Positions 57,486 to 64,000 of a stretch of DNA of 64,000 nucleotides are shown piece after piece. Numbering within the stretch: position 1 is the stretch's first letter; the number at the start of each line of letters is the position of its first letter. The DNA is from Thereva unica (Eukaryota > Arthropoda > Insecta > Diptera > Therevidae): NCBI GenBank assembly GCA_949987705.1, contig OX465283.1, positions 52,428,953 through 52,492,952 on the forward strand, written 5' to 3'. The notes under the pieces are model-generated. The model had not been told where the DNA came from and made no database searches. It saw only the letters and a list, made by a program, of their open reading frames with translations. A program made the position numbers and the translations under genes.

Positions 57486-58424
57486 TATGGGTGATTGTCA
57501 TGAAATGGGAGTTTTTGAGATTTGAACAAAAATTTGTGAACAAAAAAAAAGTGCTGAAAAAAAATTTTCTCATGTGTTTTCAACATTATTTTGGAGTACT
57601 TTCTGTATATTTCCACATAAATACACACGAGGTATAGACAGTGAGAAGTTTATATCGAAAAGCCGAAATTATATGGCTTCGGAGGCGACAATTACGGTAG
57701 CGACATTTCATCGAAAAATCCGTCGCTTTCATGATCAATGAGAGCAAACAATTTTTCCGAAAATTTGCTTGCTCTACAAATGCAAACAAATATACCGAAC
57801 CGAGTTAAAAGAGATTTGCAACACATATCACAACGAAAACACACATTACGGAGGCGACAGTTTTTTTTTCTTCGATAATTTTCTTGAGGGTTGCTCTCTT
57901 GTTTATAAATTGTTCACAGTCTAAACGTCCGGCGAGGATAAACATTCATAAAGAAACTTGTGACGATTCGGTTTCACTACTTAGTGCCACTTGACAACCA
58001 ATTTGTCGTTGCGTGTGCGCTATTTTTATAGTTTTTATTGAAATTTGCAACAAACAACAGTCAGAATGTAAACACTGACATCTAACTAAGCAGGTATCCG
58101 CCCGCGTAATACATACCGGTGATCAGTTTCGGAATACTGCTGCTATCGTTTGAGACCCTAGGCGCGCGGCAATAATGCACTGTTTTTCCGTAAACGTAGT
58201 CCCGTGACGTAAAAGCGGAAAATGGACAGGTTACGGAGGCGACATTTTCGGTGGTCGAAGGGCCGCCATTTTGTTCAAGAGTGCTTGCCGCGGGAGGCGA
58301 TGAAGGAGAGAATGTTTTATTACTGGATGGAGATTTTCACCCCAGAAAAAATTTGTTTGAGGCGTTGTAGCTAGAGAACAACGGCCAGCCAGCCACTACC
58401 CCCATTTCATGACAATCACCCATA
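57486..58424. mobile_element. MITE, 939 bp, TA flanks, inserted in LINE tail
   Basis: Left end TATGGGTGATTGTCATGAAA, then TGGG. The inverted right end is identical for 24 bases. TA precedes and follows (57484-57485, 58425-58426). Removing it with one TA restores an open LWNNLP reading on the minus strand. Non-coding core with three GGAGGCGACA words. Confidence 0.8.
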
Positions 58425-58458
58425 TAATCCTAAAAAGATCTCTTCGTTTAGAACAGTG

Positions 58459-58584
58459 GCCCTATTCTGATTCTCACTTTCACGGCGAGTGACAATCCAA
58501 GACACATTTTCAAATAAAAAGTGTAATGTAAAATTGTGTCTTGGGTAGTCACTCGCCGTGAAAGTGAGAATCAGAATAAGGCCC
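58459..58584. repeat. Near-perfect fold-back element, about 125 bp
   Basis: Left arm CCTATTCTGATTCTCACTTT then CACGGCGAGTGAC (58461-58493) is the inverted copy of 58548-58581, with about one mismatch or indel. Similarity continues inward (CCAAGACACA-TTT), leaving only a short loop. Transcripts would form a long hairpin. Confidence 0.85.
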
Positions 58585-58899
58585 GGTTTCATTCCAACGA
58601 GCTTATTAGATATTACCAACTAAATCGAAATTTTTTCACTTAAAAAAACGGCTCGACTCGTTAATATTATTCTTTCGGCAGCTCAAAAAAGTCGTCGCAG
58701 ATCCTCGCTAAGTGTTATGCCTAGGATGTCATACGTTTGTCATAAGTTTGGTTAGAGATGAGACAGCGCATAGTTTCAGGGTCGTTAAACTCAGCACGAT
58801 TCTTGTGGCCCCATTCAGAAATAAATTATATATTCCAGCTTATAGAATTTGACTTGGGCTTGGCTTTAATTGCGTTCATACATTCCCAATCGAATCATC

Positions 58900-59103
58900 C
58901 CGAGTAAAAATAAAATAAGGCCTTACAACCGGCGCGAACACCGACCGTCATTGAAACATAGTCCTCGAGTATGTGACGAGCATCACGGGCCGTATGTGCC
59001 TCCCCCTCCATTAAAAATAGTTAAAAATTCTGCGGCCATCATATGCTTCTTAAAAACCAATCGGCCAGAATTCGCCCATTGTAAGCCCATTTTCTTTACT
59101 CGG
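58900..59103. mobile_element. MITE, copy B of the CCGARTAAAAATAAAA family
   Basis: Left CCGAGTAAAAATAAAATAAG then GCCTTACAAC. Inverted right CCGAGTAAAGAAAATGGGCT then TACAATGGGCGAA. 204 bp, about half the length of copy A at 33981-34401. Confidence 0.75.
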
Positions 59104-59461
59104 GGTGTTTTGGCCTAGGTACTTTCAGAGAAGGGCGCGCCAAAAATTGGGAGAGCTTGTGTGGGAAGTTTGGGGCATCCGCCAGTCCAACCATAGCACC
59201 CCTTAACTATCTCTTCTTCTGATTTTGGCAGAACTTCCTTTGAAAACCGCTTCATTTAGTTCTTCAACCAGAAATTACAAAAGTTCTTCCCCCAAGCACT
59301 TTCGCACTAAAACCCGATGCATTTTATTAGCCATGAACTTTTTGCCAGACTTTATATAGGACATATATTTCCAGGACTCTTTCTTTATCAATAAAAATAA
59401 AACCTTGATTTTTATAATAATACTAAAAAAATGTTTTTCTTTTTTTTTTTTTTCATTTCAG

Positions 59462-59665
59462 GAAATCCGCCTCCAACAGTGACGTGGTCAATGAATGGTC
59501 AGATCCTTTCAAGTACAATGCTGGATTATATTTTTCCATCGGCCTTAAATAGCAAACTTGTGGTGAAAAATTTATCTCGTGTTCATCAGCACGCCGTTTA
59601 TACGTGTCAAGCTAGTAATTTTCATAAGAAAATCGTATCGACCAACATAACTATAGAATTATACT
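59462..59665 (+). CDS. Sidestep-like gene, exon e: Ig2 C-terminal half
   Basis: Acceptor T-run plus CATTTCAG, donor GTAAGT. Phase 1 in (completes Gly), phase 1 out. Encodes NPPPTVTWSMNGQILSSTML (core Trp), then NSKLVVKNLSRVHQHAVYTC (second Cys) and QASNFHKKIVSTNITIEL. This completes the second Ig domain begun in exon d. The frame is open 5' of the acceptor too, but the acceptor and phase fit exon d exactly. Later exons (more Ig domains, Fn3, membrane segment) are not in the window. Confidence 0.92.
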
Positions 59666-61129
59666 GTAAGTATGTATGTACACGTAGCGCAAGGATATGT
59701 AAACAAGTATATTTATGTATATAGCATTGTATAAACTAAACTATGAAGATTAGAGCTGAAATTATATTCACGATATACAAACGGGGGTGTATGTAGGTGA
59801 AACCGTCATTGTTACCTTACTCCCCCACGATGCTAATATGATATGCTTTGTTAAATACGTATTACTTGGATAATGACCCTGCATTTTGCTTGTATGCATT
59901 CATATGCATCATACCCACGTATTGGGTGTACGATGGTACGATAGGGTCAAGTCAGGGTTATTCGCTGTAACCCCTATTTGTTGGGGGTGCAAATGGATTA
60001 ATTGACAGGTTAATAACCAGACATTTAACGGTTAAAGACAAAATCCACTCAAGTCCTTTGTAAATAACCGGGTAAAGTACATTGAATATCGTATACACAT
60101 CGAGGGGATGAAATCTTAGATAAAATATTCAACAGATAAAAGGTAAATATGGGTCATTTCAAGCAGAAAGGATACGAATCTTTCCTGTTTTATATATTAA
60201 AATGTTTTGTTATTGAGGTTAATTTTGCGTTTAGGGTTAAGTTAACAGAGGGAAGGGTTAATCCGGTTTAACATATTGCCCACATTAATAAAAGTTATTA
60301 TCACACCTGAAAAGTAGATGCTTTAATCTGAGAAGAATATTGAAGTGAGTTTGGTTTAGTCACGATAAAATATGATATTTGATTTAGTATAGACAAAAAT
60401 ATGTTTATAGTTATCCTGAAAAGAATCAATAATAGTAATTTGTCTATATTAAGCACGAATATAAATTAGATTTTGTATATTATATTGATTTAGAGTTCGT
60501 CCTTTTTGAAAATTGTAATTTTGCTTGCTCATCATATATTAGCTTATAATGTAGAGCTTCTAATCCGACTACACTTATCAGCTGCGTTCTTTGTACACAG
60601 TGATCCCACTCAGATCATTAACTTTCCAGTAAACCAACAACAACAACTTGATCCAAAAAAGATTTGGATCAAAATCTGGAATTCGAAAATAGCTTGTGTA
60701 ACAACCAAATCCAAGACACATCTCATTGGAAAATCCAGAGCTTTTATAATTTTGGTCTGTTTTCTTTATTTTTGTGGGTTGGTAATTCTGCAAAATTTCA
60801 TAAATTTATTTGGGCTTTTGTTAATTTTGGAAGTCAATTAAGCATTTTAATAAATTCTTTTTAAAGCAGAAATATTTTTAATAAGTTTTAGAGACTAAGG
60901 TCGGAAGATATAAATTCCGACAGAGCACATCAAAAATCAGAACTACAACTGTAAAAAACTAAATGTCTTCCATGATCAAACTCCATTCTTCTATGCTCGG
61001 TTGATCTGATCTGGATAACTAGTCCATTCAAAACGCGTGGGGGGGGGTGTTCCAAAATAACACCGTAAAGAAAATCGAACTCTAAAGGTTTTTGGGGCCG
61101 CTGATCACGTAAATCGGGGTCCCGCGGTC
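59666..61129. other. Intron after exon e, nothing assigned
   Basis: A+T-rich; ORFs at 60506-60841 lack motifs. A GATCCAAAAAAGATTTGGATC palindrome-like run occurs near 60650-60670. Confidence 0.4.
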
Positions 61130-61830
61130 CTAAAACATGGGCGTCACCCTTAAAATGCAAAAAACACCCCTTTTAGGGGGTTTCCGCGATTACTTCAATA
61201 ATAATGAAAACTAATGCAATGAAATACACTTTTTTTAATATTTCTTTGCGAAGGTGGTTGATTTGTACTAAACCAAAGCGAACTTTATGATAAGGGGTAA
61301 TCCTAAAGGGTTAAAACCACCCCTAAATCGGCTAAAAATAGAAAAAAATTGTAAAATTTTTTTTTTCTAGTTTATGCTTCAAATTTTATTGTGGGCGTAC
61401 TCTTAGGCAAAAATAAATTATTTTCAAACCTTAAGGGGTGAAAACTACCCCTACAATTGTAAAAATCAACTTTATATAAAAAAAATGAAAAAAAAAAAAA
61501 AAAAAAAAATTTTTTTTTTGCTTTTTGCCAGAAATTATTGTGTGATTGTCGTTTTACCCTGCATTTTGACTTTATTTAAAGAAATAAAATATTTCTCAAT
61601 GTATTTTTAATTTTGTTTCCGTATATGGGTGGTTTAACCTCTTTAAAATGGTTTAAAGTGAAATTTTTGTTTTAATGATTAAAAATGGAAAATAAAATTT
61701 TAATGCAAAACAATAAATTTCAATTTTTTTCAATTACAATTTCAATGTAGGGGTAGTTTTACCCCCTTAAGGGTTGAATATAATAAATTTTTAGCTGATA
61801 ATACATATTGAACCAAAAAACGCAAAAAAT
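61130..61830. repeat. Irregular tandem region built on AACTACCCCT/AGGGGTGGTT motifs
   Basis: Related words AGGGGGTTTCCGCG, AAGGGTTAAAACCACCCCTA, AAGGGGTGAAAACTACCCCT, GGGTGGTTTAACC and AGGGGTAGTTTTACCCCCTT occur at about 61172, 61306, 61434, 61627 and 61747. A+T-rich spacers of 120-190 bp and long A/T runs (61488-61520) separate them. Non-coding. Confidence 0.55.
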
Positions 61831-63345
61831 TTTTTTTTGCAAATAGTTACATATATGGCTTAATCAGACTTTTTCGGCTGTGCTCAAGGTACTTATGGCG
61901 ATAATCTTGTACTGTCTGAAAAAGAGCTTATGTAAATATCTATAATACATTTTATTGTCCAAGTACTTCAATGTTTTTTAAAAAAAAAATCGTTAACGTA
62001 CTTATAGTAAAAATGGTTTCTGTTCTTCATTTTTTGTTATTTTGTTGTTAAAATCTTCCATAAGCTTCTGCGCTCTACAGTATCTTTCACTTCTTTTAGT
62101 GATTCTATTATTCTCTTTCCATCTCTATATTCTTGATTGTTCTTCCAGTAAATAATGTCGGACAGGCCGCACCTTTCAAAAAGCTTGAACGAATTCTGTT
62201 GGAAGGTCCTTCGAAAAGAAACTTGGAATATTTTCCAATTTTAAATGAATTTTTTTTTCTTAGTTCTTCTTCTCCTGTTTCTCTATTCTTCTTAATTTCT
62301 AATATTCTTTGAATAATTATGTATGTTAGCCTTTTTTGTCTCTAAGATGAAGGATAAAACTTTGCTGCCGTGAATACTCTCTGTAGAATTTTCTCATAAA
62401 TAATTATGCTTGCATGGTAAAAATAAAATATTCCGACCCAATTTTTGTTCTAAAAGAATGCACGCACCATTTAATCGTCCAGTATTAAACGCAGTGGTGT
62501 TAAAAAGAAATGCCTGAACTTTATGTAACAGCAACTAATCATCTAGGTCTAGGGTATCGTATACTGCGGAAGATACCTCATACCCCAGTTCAGATGCTCC
62601 AAGATCTTGGTAAATATTGGGGGCCGTTGCAATTCATGTCTTCTTTTTGAGTGAGAAGGTACACGATTGGGCAAAACTTGAAAGGGTTTTTATAAACCAT
62701 ACTTTAATAGTACTGGTTTACAAAACTAAAAGTATTAAGCTCCTTTTTTTGAGTGTGGAGAGATTATCATCGGCCTACCCTTAAAAGTGACCCCAATAGT
62801 TCAAAAGTATTCCAGAATTTGTTCATATTTTCATCTGTAGGCCTACCTGTGTTGATATAGGTTTAGAATTTAACATTATTGAAAAAAGTTTTGAAGATCC
62901 TCCATCAAACATACATTTTTTAAGGCGTTTCAAAACATTGTTTTTCTCTTCTTTCAGCTTCTCACGGGCGGCTTTCCTTTCGTCAATGGGTGAAAATAGT
63001 CCAGTCAAAATAGACGAAAAAACGCCATAATTGGAAGATAATTCGGAAGTTGCTGAAAATTGGAAAAGCCCTTAAAAACATTATTATACATAAGCTGTAG
63101 AGACTGCCACGCGATTGGACGACTGCAAACTTTTTTATTCAAGGTCAAAGGGTCAAAATATCAGTTTTTTGCAAATATATGCTAAACCGTACGTCTTATC
63201 AGAAAATTGTGTTAACAACGTTTGTAGATTAGGCGATTATCTACAAAAAAATATATTATACATTTCCTCGTAGGAATTGCCATTTCTGAGATATTGTCGC
63301 TTTAATAAGTTAAAATACTCATATTCTATCATCCCCGACTTTTAA
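61831..63345. other. Unassigned A+T-rich sequence
   Basis: A 61-codon minus ORF (62823-63008) with a Lys/Glu-rich start is unrecognised. Nothing else supported. Confidence 0.4.
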
Positions 63346-63347
63346 AG

Positions 63348-63470
63348 GTCATCAGAAGTTTAATAAATCCTTTGTTGGAGTACGCGGCTAATATTTTCAG
63401 GGGTGATTCCTGGATGTCTTTGGAGAAAAAAATTGTTCTACAGAGGGCGGCTATCTCCACTATCCACTAA
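63348..63470 (+). mobile_element. Short LINE C-terminal fragment
   Basis: The frame reads IRSLINPLLEYAANIFRGDS then LEKKIVLQRAAIST, resembling the Y-R-S-L-I-x-P-x-L-x-Y-G-x-x-x-W ... L-x-x-x-Q-R-R-A block after RT in many LINEs. A stop follows. Confidence 0.5.
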
Positions 63471-64000
63471 GATATAGGGTGATTAGGGAAAAAAATTTGT
63501 TTTTGTTTTTTAAATTTACTGAAATTTGAATAGCTCCTAAAGTAATTATCATAAAGTAGCCTAATTAAGCTCATCTTTTATGAAAATGTGTATTCTTTTA
63601 TTTGGTATAAAGCACAGCAACCTGAGTGACTCCGTTCAAAAAATATGTAGGCTCAAACCAATGCTTTGCATCTAGACCTGGCAGATTTCTTCGCTTTTCT
63701 CAGAAAATTCGTTACATTTTTGTACATACATGTACTGTTACATTTTTTTTTGCTTTTCTGATGCACCAAACTATTACCTACAATATTTCCATACACAATA
63801 AGTATAGAATTTAATAGAATTTGACTTTATTTCATTTTGAAAATGTCGTTATGTCGTGCAAGTCACACAAAATCTATATATCCAATTTTTTGCTTATACA
63901 GCGTATTTGGCAAGTGCCTAATCCTTTGTAAAAAATTGGAAAAACCTAAAAAACACGCTTATTGTATGCAATCTTTCTAATTATTAAGTTCCTGGCAAAT

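Noticed and set aside
59431..59461. Exon e starting upstream at an ATG (59431)
   Set aside because: The T-run is a polypyrimidine tract leading to CATTTCAG; splice phase with exon d fits only the 59462 start.

Overview
The window looks like AT-rich intronic and intergenic DNA from a higher dipteran, possibly a tephritid-like fly with a repeat-rich genome. The evidence is GT..AG introns with fly-like splice sites, an arthropod Sidestep-family immunoglobulin gene, and dense fossil transposons of insect types. The species is inference. No rRNA, tRNA, CRISPR or prokaryotic gene structure is present.

The only host gene I can support is on the + strand. Five internal exons (42091-42214, 42586-42709, 42776-42860, 54111-54221, 59462-59665) have matching splice phases and encode the first two Ig domains of a Sidestep-like cell-surface protein. 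Its signal-peptide exon and its later exons (further Ig domains, Fn3, membrane segment) are not recognised and probably lie outside. Introns of 11.2 kb and 5.2 kb separate the third, fourth and fifth exons and are packed with transposons. The left edge (1-300) holds a frameshifted 2-Cys peroxiredoxin pseudogene.

Everything else recognisable is mobile DNA. 1.4-2.3 kb: LINE remnant (-). 5.1-7.3 kb: LINE (+) split by a MITE. 9.1-10.1 kb: two MITEs. 10.1-13.7 kb: degraded LINE (-) carrying a TTAA-flanked MITE and a tRNA-derived SINE. 16.1-19.5 kb: scrambled LINE pieces, a piggyBac-like transposase fossil, a second SINE and a mariner-like fossil. 21.7-24.4 kb: several MITEs. 23.6-30.8 kb: a hAT-like element interrupted by a nearly intact 6.0 kb Ty3/gypsy element with identical LTRs. 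30.9-35.5 kb: LINE fragments and a MITE. 37.7-41.9 kb: a third SINE copy and a 5'-truncated LOA-like LINE inserted in antisense LINE ORF1 sequence.

Inside the Sidestep-gene introns: a 146-bp tandem array (45.65-46.25 kb); a Tc1-like element invaded by a hAT-like MITE that itself carries two more elements (46.8-49.5 kb); a HARBI1-like fragment (50.3-50.6 kb); and a run of short inverted-repeat elements (51-59 kb). The 60-64 kb end is low-complexity and repetitive.

The main value of the window is its readable insertion order: matching target-site duplications give relative ages for several nested insertions. A three-copy SINE family and several MITE families are defined from the sequence alone. 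I saw no new host pathway or defence system.
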